From Thermoprotei archaeon (lineage in GTDB: Archaea; Thermoproteota; Thermoprotei; Thermoproteales; B15-G16), in contig QMRC01000001.1 in NCBI GenBank assembly GCA_003649205.1, positions 1 to 64,000 of the forward strand: a stretch of 64,000 nt of DNA, in the 5' to 3' direction. Shown in pieces: positions 42,490 through 51,753 of the stretch (position 1 is its first letter; each line of letters begins with the position of its first letter). A program made the translations under genes and the position numbers. Below the pieces are notes generated by a model. That model did not search any database and was not told the DNA's origin. It was given only the letters and a program-made list of their open reading frames with translations.

Positions 42490-43179
42490 TTATGAACATT
42501 GCCTATAGTCTTCACTCGCTCTCGCTCTAGCATATGGGCAGAGAGTGAGTAGTGGGCAATTACTGCACTGTGGATCTCTTGCTCTGCAAATCTCTCTACC
42601 AAACTCTATGAGTGCTAGATGCGCTCTAGCCATTAGTAGGTAGTCTCCACCAATAGCTTCCTCTAGAATCCTCCTTGTTTGTTCATAGCTTCCATCCGAT
42701 ACACCTAGCCTACGACATATCCTAGCTATGTGGGTATCCACTGGCATTACAGGTCTCTTAGCGTAGAAGAGAAGCACTATATCGGCAGTTTTCTTACCGA
42801 CACCTGGTAACTCCATTAGCAACTTCCTAGCTACATCCGTAGGTAGGTCCTTGATGAAGTCTAATCTACCTCCAAATCTTTCAACAACCACCTTAGATAA
42901 CTCAACTATATTTCTTGCACGAATGTACTGCATACCTGCTGGTTTAACAGCCTCAGCCACTTCCTCAACACTAGCTCTTGCTAGGTAATTTGGTACTAAT
43001 TTGAACTTCGACGTTAAGTTCCTAAATGCTCTTTCTGCATTCCTAGCTGTGGTATTTTGAGATAGTATTGCCTCTATCAAGAGCTCAAATACGTCATCAC
43101 TGAACTCAGGTTCTGGAGAGTACATAGCTAGTACTGTCCTTACCAGCTTCCTTGCCTTATCTACAACCTCCTCACTCAT
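42490..43179 (-). CDS. nth: Endonuclease III (DNA glycosylase/AP lyase)
   Basis: The 229-residue HhH-GPD protein has the hairpin MELPGVGKKTADIVLLF with catalytic Lys, and PVDTHIARICRRLG with catalytic Asp. The [4Fe-4S] loop is CRARDPQCSNCPLLTLC. It removes oxidised pyrimidines in base-excision repair. It lies downstream of nothing on its strand and is divergent from the oxidoreductase operon at 43272. Confidence 0.94.
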   Translation of the reverse strand: MSEEVVDKARKLVRTVLAMYSPEPEFSDDVFELLIEAILSQNTTARNAERAFRNLTSKFKLVPNYLARASVEEVAEAVKPAGMQYIRARNIVELSKVVVERFGGRLDFIKDLPTDVARKLLMELPGVGKKTADIVLLFYAKRPVMPVDTHIARICRRLGVSDGSYEQTRRILEEAIGGDYLLMARAHLALIEFGREICRARDPQCSNCPLLTLCPYARARASEDYRQCS

Positions 43180-43271
43180 CGAGCAACTTCACCTCACAAC
43201 CTCACTTCACCTATGTACAACATAGGGTAATACCTAAGTTCTATGTGTTCCTTAAGTCTGTGGGTTAGAGC

Positions 43272-43820
43272 ATGCTACGTGAGTACTTAATACTGAGTCG
43301 TGGTGGTCAAGGTGGTGTCACTGCCTCTAGGATACTAGCTCATGCTGCTGCTATAGAGGGTAAGTACTCACAGGCTATGCCTGAGTTCGGTGCTGAGAGG
43401 AGGGGTGCTATTGTTAGAAGTTACCTCAGGATATCTGATAAACCAATTAGAGTGCACTCAGTGGTTAAGAGAGCTGATGCTGTTGCGGTTTTCAGTTCTA
43501 AGGTCCTCAATTTAGTTGATGTAGCTAAGTACTGTAAGGAAGGAGCAGCCGTAATAGTTAACTCAGCAACCGAGAGGAGAGTTAGCACATTTAAGACGTA
43601 CGTAATCAATGCCACTAAGATAGCTACTGACCTAGGTCTCGTCGTAGCTGGGTGGCCTGTCGTGAATACAGCCATGGCGGGAGCTATGGCGAGAGTACTC
43701 GAAATATGTTCGTTGGATACTCTGTTAACCGTAATGGAGAATTACTTCAGTGGCAAGATCTTAGAATTGAACCGTGAAGCAGCTAAGCTAGCTTGGTCTA
43801 GCGTTAGGGAGGTTGGTTAA
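43272..43820 (+). CDS. porG: 2-oxoacid:ferredoxin oxidoreductase gamma subunit
   Basis: The 182-residue protein has LSRGGQGGVTASRILAHAA, GKYSQAMPEFGAERRGAIVRSYLR and PVVNTAMAGAMARV, typical of gamma subunits of archaeal POR/VOR. It is the first of four genes (gamma, delta, alpha, beta), an arrangement found in pyruvate or branched-chain 2-oxoacid:ferredoxin oxidoreductases. Substrate choice cannot be settled from sequence, so the symbol is provisional. Confidence 0.9.
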   Translation: MLREYLILSRGGQGGVTASRILAHAAAIEGKYSQAMPEFGAERRGAIVRSYLRISDKPIRVHSVVKRADAVAVFSSKVLNLVDVAKYCKEGAAVIVNSATERRVSTFKTYVINATKIATDLGLVVAGWPVVNTAMAGAMARVLEICSLDTLLTVMENYFSGKILELNREAAKLAWSSVREVG

Positions 43821-43824
43821 TGTA

Positions 43825-44124
43825 ATGACTAGTGAAGTACCTATTGATGTGAGTAGGGAAATAGCTAGAGTAAATGAGCTACTTCTCTCAAAACCTTCAC
43901 CAGGTGCAGCGGGTAGGACAGGTACATGGAGACTTATGAAACCTGTACTCGATAGTAGTAAGTGTGTTAAGTGTGGTCTCTGTTGGCTCTACTGTCCTGA
44001 TGAAGTTATTGAATGGAGTCCAGGAACTGAACCAAGAATAGACTACGACTACTGTAAGGGTTGTGGTATCTGTGCTAGTGTTTGTCCAAAGGGTGCTATT
44101 ACCATGGTGATAGAGGGTGAGTAG
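43825..44124 (+). CDS. porD: 2-oxoacid:ferredoxin oxidoreductase delta subunit
   Basis: The 99-residue two-cluster ferredoxin has CVKCGLCWLYCPDEVI and CKGCGICASVCPKGAI. Both motifs are complete CxxCxxCxxxCP. ATG 43825 is chosen because GGGAGGT at 43807 is well placed; a TTG at 43813 would overlap porG by 8 bp. It passes electrons from the catalytic subunits to free ferredoxin. Confidence 0.92.
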   Translation: MTSEVPIDVSREIARVNELLLSKPSPGAAGRTGTWRLMKPVLDSSKCVKCGLCWLYCPDEVIEWSPGTEPRIDYDYCKGCGICASVCPKGAITMVIEGE

Positions 44125-44126
44125 CT

Positions 44127-45305
44127 ATGAGGAAGGTACTTACAGGTAACTATGCTGTTGCTGAAGCTGTTAAGCTAGCTAGAGCAAAGGTCATAGCAGC
44201 TTACCCGATAACACCACAGACAACAATCGTTGAGAAGCTTGCTGAGATGATTGAGAGAGGTGAGCTAGATGCTGAGTACATCAGAGTTGAGTCAGAGCAC
44301 TCAGCACTAGCGGCTATCTACGGAGCTGCGCTAGGTGGTGCTAGGGTCTTCACAGCTACTTCTAGCCATGGTTTGCTGTACATGTACGAGATGTTGTGGT
44401 GGGTTGCCTACGGTAGGGTACCACTTGTGATGGCGGTTGTAACGAGGGCTATTGGGCCTCCGTGGAATATACACTCAGATCACCAAGACATACTTACTGT
44501 CAGGGATTCAGGTTGGTTAATTGCTATGGCTGAGAACGTACAGGAGGCATTTGATTTGACGTTACAAGCCTTTAAGATTAGTGAGGATGAGAGAGCTCTC
44601 CTACCGGTGGTGATTGGTTTAGATGCGTTCACAGTTAGTCACACAGCTGAACCTGTTGAGGTTCCTGAACAGAAGGTCGTTGATGATTGGTTACCACCTA
44701 GGAGACCTCTACCGTATGTACTTGAGCCTGGTAAGGTATTTGCTGTTGGTAATCTAGGTCCTGATGAGGTGTCTATGGAGCTTAGGTGGTTGATGTGGAG
44801 AGCTATGGAGAGGAGTAGGGAGGTTATTAGGGAGGTTGATAGAGAGTTCGGTAAGGTATTTGGTAGGTCTTATGGTGGTCTCGTTGAGTGTTATAGGACT
44901 GAGAGTGCGAAGTACATTGTCGTTACTTGGGGTGCTTGGTCAGGTGATGTTAAGGAAGCAGTTGATATTCTTCGTGAGAAAGGTGTTGATATTGGTTTGG
45001 TTAGGATTAGGTTCGTGAGGCCATTCCCTGTTGAGGAACTGAGAGCTGTGTGCTCGTCAGCTAGGGCTGTCTTGGTGGTTGATAGAGCTGTTTCGCTTGG
45101 CTTGAGGGGTGTGCTGGGTATTGAGGTTGAAGCTGTACTAGGGTCTAAGGTACCGATCAAGAACGTTATTGCTGGTCTCGGTGGTGTTGATGTTGGGTAT
45201 GATGACTTCGTTAGGATAATGGAGGGTTTTGTTCATGAATTTGAGAGTGGACTTACGGATCGTTGGGTAAAGTCAAGTTGGTACATGCCGTGGATAAAAG
45301 GATAG
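44127..45305 (+). CDS. porA: 2-oxoacid:ferredoxin oxidoreductase alpha subunit
   Basis: The 392-residue protein begins MRKVLTGNYAVAEAVKLARAK, then AYPITPQTTIVEKLAEM, RVESEHSALAAIYGAALGGA, and GPPWNIHSDHQDILTVRD. These are POR/VOR alpha features. The region with YPITPQ contacts the CoA and TPP channel. It begins 3 bp after porD and overlaps the beta frame by about 43 bp. Confidence 0.93.
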   Translation: MRKVLTGNYAVAEAVKLARAKVIAAYPITPQTTIVEKLAEMIERGELDAEYIRVESEHSALAAIYGAALGGARVFTATSSHGLLYMYEMLWWVAYGRVPLVMAVVTRAIGPPWNIHSDHQDILTVRDSGWLIAMAENVQEAFDLTLQAFKISEDERALLPVVIGLDAFTVSHTAEPVEVPEQKVVDDWLPPRRPLPYVLEPGKVFAVGNLGPDEVSMELRWLMWRAMERSREVIREVDREFGKVFGRSYGGLVECYRTESAKYIVVTWGAWSGDVKEAVDILREKGVDIGLVRIRFVRPFPVEELRAVCSSARAVLVVDRAVSLGLRGVLGIEVEAVLGSKVPIKNVIAGLGGVDVGYDDFVRIMEGFVHEFESGLTDRWVKSSWYMPWIKG

Positions 45306-46222
45306 GAGGTGAGTCTCGTCTGTCCCTTGCTGAGTTAGTCAAGGGTCCGAAGGGAGTTCTTCCTGGTAATCCTGCTTGTATGGGTTGTCCACATAATCTA
45401 GGACTTAAGATACTTGGTAGGGTTCTCGGTGATAGAGCTATATTGGTTGTGCCTGCTGGTTGTACATCGATTATCTCTGGCGTATATCCTAGGGAAGGAA
45501 TTAACATGCCGATAGTTCACGTGCCATTTGCCTCAGCTGCTGCTGTTGCATCTGGTCTTTCAAGGGCTCTCAAGATAGCTGGTAAGGATGGTATTGTTGT
45601 TGTTTGGTCTGGTGATGGTGGTGCAGCTGACATTGGTTTCGCTACATTAAGCGGTGCAGCTGTTAGGGATGAGAATATCCTTGTCATTGTGAGTGATAAC
45701 GAGGCATACATGAATACTGGCATCCAGGCAAGTGGAACAACATTTTGGAGAGCGAGAACAACGACGACACCTATCTATGGCAAGACTGAGGAGCGCAAGG
45801 ACCTAGCATTGATAATGCTAGTGCATAGAGTACCGTACGTAGCTACAGCTAGTGTAGGTTACCCTCTTGACTTTGCCCAGAAACTGAAGAGAGCGGCATC
45901 CATTAGAGGATTTAAATTCATTCATCTACATAGCCCGTGTCCACCTGGTTGGAGGTTTGACCCCAGCAAGACTATTGAGGTAGCTAAACTAGCTGTTGAA
46001 ACAGGGGCATGGATTCTCTGGGAGTACTGCAGTGGAAAGTTCACGATAAGTCCACTCAGTAGACCGTACATGGATAAGGCACGGAGGAAGCCAATTAAGG
46101 AATACCTAAGACTTCAAGGTCGTTTCGCACACTTAACTGATCGAGATATTGAGGAAATTGAGCGTAAAGTAGATGAGCAGTGTAGGTTCTTCCTTGAGCT
46201 AGAGAAGATTCTCAGTAAGTAG
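45263..46222 (+). CDS. porB: 2-oxoacid:ferredoxin oxidoreductase beta subunit
   Basis: The 319-residue TPP-binding subunit has WSGDGGAADIGFATLSGA, ILVIVSDNEAYMNTGIQASG and Fe-S cysteines including GNPACMGCPHNLGLK. The true start is unsettled: TTG 45263 overlaps porA by 43 bp, while GTG 45290 is an alternative and GGAGGTG lies at 45304-45310, after both. Any choice keeps the catalytic core. Confidence 0.9.
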   Translation: MGKVKLVHAVDKRIGGESRLSLAELVKGPKGVLPGNPACMGCPHNLGLKILGRVLGDRAILVVPAGCTSIISGVYPREGINMPIVHVPFASAAAVASGLSRALKIAGKDGIVVVWSGDGGAADIGFATLSGAAVRDENILVIVSDNEAYMNTGIQASGTTFWRARTTTTPIYGKTEERKDLALIMLVHRVPYVATASVGYPLDFAQKLKRAASIRGFKFIHLHSPCPPGWRFDPSKTIEVAKLAVETGAWILWEYCSGKFTISPLSRPYMDKARRKPIKEYLRLQGRFAHLTDRDIEEIERKVDEQCRFFLELEKILSK

Positions 46223-46309
46223 TTCTTTACAATTAAGTGCTTCACTGGTGTGGAGTTACAGTAATTAATTAGGTTCTCGCCCCTTCTTACAGTTCGTGGT
46301 GTTTTTCCT

Positions 46310-47671
46310 ATGTCATTTAATGAGTACGGTAGCTACTCAGACGATGTTAAGAAGCTGCTGAAGGGTATTGATGCTAGAGTATTTGATAAGGTTAGAGTCC
46401 ACCTCAAGTCAGGTCAAGTACTTGAAGGTCTTGTGTTGCCGAGACCTGAGTACGGATCTCTTGACTGTCTCGTTATCAAGCTAGATAATGGCTACAACGT
46501 CGGTATTCACATTAATAATATTGAGAGAATTGAGCTCGTAGCTAAGGGTGTGGAAGCAGTTATTAAGTATCCTCCACCACCCAGTAAGGTAGCTGAGTTA
46601 CCTAAGGTAGCTGTTCTCGGTACTGGTGGTACCATACTATCGAAGGTTGACTATGTATCAGGTGCGGTGTACCCAACGTTCTCTGCTGAAGACATATACG
46701 GTATGGTACCTGAGCTACAGGACCTAGCAAATCTCGATATTGAGATGGTGTTCTCGATTTTTAGCGAGGACATGACGCCGCAGCACTGGGAGAAGTTAGC
46801 TCAAGTTATTGAGAGAAAGTTCAGGAATGGTTGTAGAGGTATAGTAGTATTCCATGGTACAGATACCATGGGTTACTCAGCTGCTGCTATGGCTTTTGCA
46901 GTGAGAAATGCTCCAGGGCCAGTAGTCTTCGTCGGTGCTCAGAGATCAAGTGATAGACCATCTACAGATGCTGTCATGAACGTGATATGTGCTGTCACAG
47001 TTGCTGTGAAAGCACCCTTTGCAGAGTCAGTTGTGTGTATGCACGGTGAGTCAGGTGATACCTATGCTCTAGTTCATAGAGGTGTTCGAGTTAGGAAGAT
47101 GCATACGAGTAGGAGAGATGCATTTAGATCAATAAACGACATCCCACTAGCTAAGGTTGAGGGTAGTGAGATAGTGGTCATTAATAGGAAGTACATTCCG
47201 AGATCTAAGTCAATCGATGACATGATTTGCATGCCAAAGTTCGACAATAAGACCGTACTACTCAAGTTCTATCCCGGTATGCAGCCAGATATCATAGACT
47301 ACCTCGTTGACAAGGGTTATCACGGAATTGTGCTTGAGGGTACTGGTCTAGGTCATGTTGGTCAGCAATTGCTGAAGTCTATTAGGAGAGCAATTGAGAT
47401 GGGGATACCTGTTGTAATGACGTCTCAATGCCTCTATGGTAGGATAAACATGAATGTGTATAGGAGGGGTGTTGAACTACTTAAGATGGGTGTCATACCG
47501 GGGCACGATATGTTACCTGAGACAGCATACGTCAAGTTGTCTTGGGTGCTAGCTCAGACACGTGACCTAGATGAGGTTAGAAAGCTCATGACTGCACCTA
47601 TAGTATACGAGATCAATCCGACGACGAGTTACGTAACCTATCCACAGGTGTACCAGGAGGTGACTATGTGA
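46310..47671 (+). CDS. gatD: Glu-tRNA(Gln) amidotransferase subunit D
   Basis: The 453-residue protein has an N-terminal beta-barrel (VRVHLKSGQVLEGLVLPRP), then an L-asparaginase domain with VLGTGGTILSKVDY, VFHGTDTMGYSAAAM, VFVGAQRSSDRPSTDA and MHGESGD. It releases ammonia from Asn/Gln for GatE. The stop overlaps gatE (ATGTGA), so the two are coupled. Presence of GatDE implies that Gln-tRNA is made by transamidation. Confidence 0.96.
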   Translation: MSFNEYGSYSDDVKKLLKGIDARVFDKVRVHLKSGQVLEGLVLPRPEYGSLDCLVIKLDNGYNVGIHINNIERIELVAKGVEAVIKYPPPPSKVAELPKVAVLGTGGTILSKVDYVSGAVYPTFSAEDIYGMVPELQDLANLDIEMVFSIFSEDMTPQHWEKLAQVIERKFRNGCRGIVVFHGTDTMGYSAAAMAFAVRNAPGPVVFVGAQRSSDRPSTDAVMNVICAVTVAVKAPFAESVVCMHGESGDTYALVHRGVRVRKMHTSRRDAFRSINDIPLAKVEGSEIVVINRKYIPRSKSIDDMICMPKFDNKTVLLKFYPGMQPDIIDYLVDKGYHGIVLEGTGLGHVGQQLLKSIRRAIEMGIPVVMTSQCLYGRINMNVYRRGVELLKMGVIPGHDMLPETAYVKLSWVLAQTRDLDEVRKLMTAPIVYEINPTTSYVTYPQVYQEVTM

Positions 47672-49584
47672 GGATCGATTACGAGAAACTTGGTCTAAAG
47701 GTTGGTCTTGAATTTCATAGACAGCTAGATACGGGTAGGAAGCTATTCTGTGAATGCCCTCCAATACTTAGAAATGACCCTCCAGACATTGTCATTAGGA
47801 GGGTGCTAAGACCATCACTTAGCGAACTAGGTAGAGTTGACCCAGCTGCTGTTTGGGAGTTCAGAAAGAAGAGAGTATTCATATACGAAGCATACAGCGA
47901 CACTACTTGTCTCGTTGAACTCGATGAGGAGCCCCCTCACGATATGGATCCTGAATCGCTTAAGGTAGTTATTGCTGTAGCTAAGAGATTGAAGTCAAGG
48001 GTACTCGATGAGATACATACGATGAGGAAGATAGTTATTGATGGTTCTAACACAACAGGTTTCCAGAGAACAGCACTCGTAGCTATAGGTGGTGAAGTTG
48101 ACGTCTATGGACTTAAGGTACCTATTCAGACTATCTGTCTTGAGGAAGATGCTGCACGTAAGATAAGAGAGAGCGAGTACGAGGTAGTGTATCGCCTAGA
48201 TAGGTTCGGTATTCCACTTATTGAGATAGCTACAGGACCTGTAATGAGGACACCTGAGCAAGTTTACGAGGTAGCTAAGTACATTGGTGTGCTGCTGAAG
48301 CTAACAGGTAAGGTGAAGAGAGGTATTGGATCCATAAGGCAAGACCTAAACATATCGATCGTGGGTGGCGCTAGGGTAGAGATCAAGGGTGTTCAAGAGC
48401 TTGAGCTACTACCCAAGATAGTTGAGTACGAGGTACTGAGACAACTGAACCTAATCAAGATTACGCGGGAACTCAGGAATAGAGGTGCTAGAGAAGAGGA
48501 CTATACATTGAGCAACGTTGTAGACGTGACATCGATCTTCCAGAACACTAAGTGCAGAGTGATAAGGAAAGCTCTTGAGAAGGGAGGTGTAGTATTAGCT
48601 CTTAAGTTACCAAAACTAAGGAAATTGTTGGGTTACGAAATTCAACCTGGTAGGAGATTTGCTACCGAGCTAGCTGATAGAGCACGAGTCTGGGCTGGTG
48701 TTAAAGGTCTGTTCCACTGTGATGAACTACCAGCATACGGAATATCTTCAGATGAAGTTCGTTCAGTCGAGGAGAAGCTAGGTATTGGACCACATGACGG
48801 ATACATCCTGATAGCAGGTAACCCAATTGACGTAGAGGAGGCCTTCAAGGTAATAATTGAGCGAGTTAGAGAAGCAATATACGGTATTCCTGAGGAGACT
48901 AGAGCAGCTAATCCAGATGGTACAACGCACTTCATGAGACCAAGACCAGGAGCAGCTAGAATGTACCCAGAGACAGATGTTCGCCCTGTATATATAACGA
49001 TCGAATTTGAGAAGGAAGCGGAGAAGTACATACCTGAGTACCCAGATGAGCTTCTCGAGAGGCTAACTAAGGAATTAAACCTACCGAGAGAACTAGCTGA
49101 GCCGTTACTAGATTCACCACACCTATACCTTTTCGAGAGGATAGTCAAGAAGCTAGGTATCAACCCAGTACTCGTAGCATCAGTACTAGTCAATACGCTA
49201 CGGTACCTAAAGAGGGAGGGAATACCAGTAGACAACATCAGTGATTACGCTCTATTTGAGGTATTTAGGTTAGTTAGAGAAGGTGAGATATCTAAGGAAG
49301 CTGTACCAGAGATATTGAAGTACTTAGCTCAGAACCCATCATCATCAGTTAAGGAAGCTATCGAAAAGCTTGGATTGAGGAAAGTGAAGTTAAGCGAGTT
49401 AGTTAAGGATATCGATGCTATTGTAGAGGAGTACAGGAACTTAATACTTGAGAGGGGTGAACGAGCAATCTCCACCCTAATGGGTGTGCTCATGAAGAAG
49501 TACCGTGGTAGAGTAGATGGTAAAGTTGTGTATGAATTACTTCATGAGAGAGTAAGAAAGGTACTAGAGGAGAAAGGTGTGTAG
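47668..49584 (+). CDS. gatE: Glu-tRNA(Gln) amidotransferase subunit E
   Basis: The 638-residue protein has LKVGLEFHRQLDTGRKLFCECPP, EEPPHDMDPESLKV, YRLDRFGIPLIEIATGPVM and RGIGSIRQDLNIS, the GatB/GatE kinase core. A GatE-specific AspRS-like insert follows (about 270-420) and the helical YqeY-like tail is present. It phosphorylates and amidates Glu on tRNA-Gln. The GTG start overlaps gatD. Confidence 0.96.
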   Translation: MRIDYEKLGLKVGLEFHRQLDTGRKLFCECPPILRNDPPDIVIRRVLRPSLSELGRVDPAAVWEFRKKRVFIYEAYSDTTCLVELDEEPPHDMDPESLKVVIAVAKRLKSRVLDEIHTMRKIVIDGSNTTGFQRTALVAIGGEVDVYGLKVPIQTICLEEDAARKIRESEYEVVYRLDRFGIPLIEIATGPVMRTPEQVYEVAKYIGVLLKLTGKVKRGIGSIRQDLNISIVGGARVEIKGVQELELLPKIVEYEVLRQLNLIKITRELRNRGAREEDYTLSNVVDVTSIFQNTKCRVIRKALEKGGVVLALKLPKLRKLLGYEIQPGRRFATELADRARVWAGVKGLFHCDELPAYGISSDEVRSVEEKLGIGPHDGYILIAGNPIDVEEAFKVIIERVREAIYGIPEETRAANPDGTTHFMRPRPGAARMYPETDVRPVYITIEFEKEAEKYIPEYPDELLERLTKELNLPRELAEPLLDSPHLYLFERIVKKLGINPVLVASVLVNTLRYLKREGIPVDNISDYALFEVFRLVREGEISKEAVPEILKYLAQNPSSSVKEAIEKLGLRKVKLSELVKDIDAIVEEYRNLILERGERAISTLMGVLMKKYRGRVDGKVVYELLHERVRKVLEEKGV

Positions 49585-49648
49585 CGAGTTAGAAATGTTT
49601 TTAAAAGTAGCTCTAGACTTGTGTTGTTAGATGATGTGAGGTGATACA

Positions 49649-50863
49649 ATGAGTAAACCTGATATCGTGTACATAGTTGAGACAGTTGGTGGAGTACTAG
49701 CTGTTGATGAGAATGGTCAAGTGATTGAGAAAGTACCCTTTGAACGTGATCCAGATAAGATAGCAGATAAGTTCATGGCACTTGAAGGTGGAGATCTAAT
49801 CGATGAAGTAAAGGAGTTATGTAGGAGGCTGAGAGAGAAAGGTATTAAGACCATAGTTGTTGAAGATGAGGAAATAGCCAGAAGAATAGCATCTAACTTC
49901 CCAGGTCTTGAAGTAAGGGTAGAGAAACCAAGTAGAGGAGGTACAATCGTTAGAAAAGACCCAACCAAGTACGCACCGGAGTTCGGTCTATCACCTGAAG
50001 AATTCCGAAAGTTACTCTTCGAAGCAACAGTTATAGAAACTAGGAAGAAGGTTAGGAAAGCAGCAGAGAAGAGAGACCTATTCATCGCACAGGCAATATC
50101 TGCAATCGACGACATAGACAAGACACTAAACCTATTCTCATCAAGATTAAGGGAGTGGTATAGCCTACACTTCCCAGAGCTAAATGACATGGTTAGAGAT
50201 CACGAAGACTTCGTCAGATTAGTCTATGAGCTAGGTCATAGATCAAACTTCAGTAAGGAGAAGCTAACGAAACTAGGTATACCACCAGCAAGAGCTGAGA
50301 GAATAGCAGAGGCAGCAAAGAAGAGCATGGGTGCAGAGATGACAGACTTCGACCTTGGACCTATCAAGCTAGTTGCAGGTATTACACTACAGCTATTTGA
50401 CATAAGGAGGAAGCTAGCAAGTTACATAGACGAAGCAATGAAGGAAGTAGCACCAAACATCAGAGAGCTAGTTGGACCACTACTAGGTGCTAGATTGATC
50501 AAGCTAGCAGGAGGACTAATGAAGTTAGCTATGTTACCAGCAAGTACCATACAGGTACTAGGTGCTGAGAAGGCACTCTTCAGAGCATTGAGAACAGGAG
50601 GTAAACCACCAAAGCACGGAGTAATCTTCCAGTTCCCAGCTATCTTCAGATCACCAAGATGGCAGAGAGGTAAGATCGCTAGAGCACTAGCAGCAAAGTT
50701 AGCTATAGCAGCTAGAGTAGATGCATTCACAGGACAATTCATAGCACCAAAGCTCAAGGAGGATCTAATGAAGAGAATCGAAGAGATCAAGAGACTATAT
50801 GCAAAACCACCACCGAGAAAACCAGAAGCAAGACCAACAAGGAGACCAACCAGAAGGAGATAA
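49649..50863 (+). CDS. nop5: Nop5 (C/D box RNP scaffold protein)
   Basis: The 404-residue protein has an N-terminal fibrillarin-binding domain, a coiled coil (DIDKTLNLFSSRLREWYSLHFPEL) and the Nop domain (LGARLIKLAGGLMKLAMLPASTIQVLGAEKALFRAL, then KHGVIFQFP). The C-terminal tail is Arg/Pro-rich (PTRRPTRRR). It bridges fibrillarin and L7Ae on C/D sRNAs. It is 100 bp upstream of fibrillarin and starts after GAGGTGAT. TTTTTAAAAG at about 49594-49604 is its TATA candidate. Confidence 0.95.
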   Translation: MSKPDIVYIVETVGGVLAVDENGQVIEKVPFERDPDKIADKFMALEGGDLIDEVKELCRRLREKGIKTIVVEDEEIARRIASNFPGLEVRVEKPSRGGTIVRKDPTKYAPEFGLSPEEFRKLLFEATVIETRKKVRKAAEKRDLFIAQAISAIDDIDKTLNLFSSRLREWYSLHFPELNDMVRDHEDFVRLVYELGHRSNFSKEKLTKLGIPPARAERIAEAAKKSMGAEMTDFDLGPIKLVAGITLQLFDIRRKLASYIDEAMKEVAPNIRELVGPLLGARLIKLAGGLMKLAMLPASTIQVLGAEKALFRALRTGGKPPKHGVIFQFPAIFRSPRWQRGKIARALAAKLAIAARVDAFTGQFIAPKLKEDLMKRIEEIKRLYAKPPPRKPEARPTRRPTRRR

Positions 50864-50964
50864 CCAAATACCCATCCTTTCCACCTCATCCCTTTACCAC
50901 ATACACTAGAGTTAGACCAAAAGTTTAAACTCCGTACACAAAGTGAGAAATGTGGTGAAGTAAT

Positions 50965-51681
50965 ATGTCAAGTCTGATAAAGCCTGTTGAGGTTAGACCT
51001 CACGAGAAGTTTGAGGGTATTTACTGGGTTAAGTTCGAGGATGGTTCTGAGAAGTTAGCAACAAAGAACCTAACACCTGGTAAGAGAGTGTATGGTGAGC
51101 AATTAGTTGTTTGGGAAGGTGAGGAGTACAGAATATGGAATCCGTACAGGAGCAAGCTAGCAGCAGCAATACTGAAGGGTCTACAGGTAATGCCAATTAA
51201 GAGAGGGATGAAGATACTGTACCTAGGTGCTGCATCAGGTACAACCTCAAGCCACATATCTGATATCGTAGGACCTGAAGGAGTGGTATACGCGGTTGAG
51301 TTCTCACCAAGAGTATTTAGGGAGTTCATGGAGAAGTGTATTGACCAGGGAAGAACAAACATGATACCAATACTAGCTGATGCTAGGTACCCATGGCAGT
51401 ACAGACACATTGTGGAGGAAGTAGATCTGGTATACATCGACATTGCACAGCCATTCCAAGCAAAGATACTAGCTGACAACGCTGACTTCTTCCTAAAGAG
51501 CGGTGGATGGGTAATGCAAGCAATTAAGGCAATGAGCATTGACGTCACAAGAGAACCTTCAGAAACGTACAAGCAGGAGATTGAGCATTTAAAGCAGAGA
51601 GGCTACGAGATACTAGATCAAGTACACCTAGAGCCATATGATGTAGCTCATGCCTTCATAGTGGGTAAGAGAGTTAAGTAG
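50965..51681 (+). CDS. flpA: Fibrillarin (rRNA 2'-O-methyltransferase)
   Basis: The 238-residue SAM-dependent enzyme has [46 protein letters not shown] and [14 protein letters not shown]. It is the catalytic subunit of C/D box RNPs, acting with Nop5, L7Ae and guide RNAs. Five guide RNA candidates are in this window; L7Ae is not. GTTTAAAC upstream is a likely TATA element, giving its own promoter apart from nop5. Confidence 0.96.
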   Translation: MSSLIKPVEVRPHEKFEGIYWVKFEDGSEKLATKNLTPGKRVYGEQLVVWEGEEYRIWNPYRSKLAAAILKGLQVMPIKRGMKILYLGAASGTTSSHISDIVGPEGVVYAVEFSPRVFREFMEKCIDQGRTNMIPILADARYPWQYRHIVEEVDLVYIDIAQPFQAKILADNADFFLKSGGWVMQAIKAMSIDVTREPSETYKQEIEHLKQRGYEILDQVHLEPYDVAHAFIVGKRVK

Positions 51682-51719
51682 TCAAAGTAACCACTGCTAC
51701 ACAATATCTTAAACTAAAT

Positions 51720-51731
51720 GTTTTTATTTTA
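51720..51731 (+). promoter_or_regulatory. TATA box of the HTH regulator gene
   Basis: The T/A run GTTTTTATTTTA is about 25-30 bp upstream of ATG 51754. This supports a leaderless transcript beginning near the ATG and argues against the upstream TTG start. Confidence 0.5.
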
Positions 51732-51753
51732 ATTGACAAAGGTTTTAACCAGC

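Noticed and set aside
48642..49238. Minus-strand 198-codon open frame
   Set aside because: It lies entirely inside gatE, in a frame with Ser/Leu-rich, low-complexity translation; gatE is certain.
50422..50889. Minus-strand 155-codon hydrophobic frame
   Set aside because: Complement of the nop5 3' end; hydrophobicity follows from A/C-rich codons on the other strand.
51021..51572. Minus-strand 183-codon frame
   Set aside because: Antisense shadow of fibrillarin with no conserved features.
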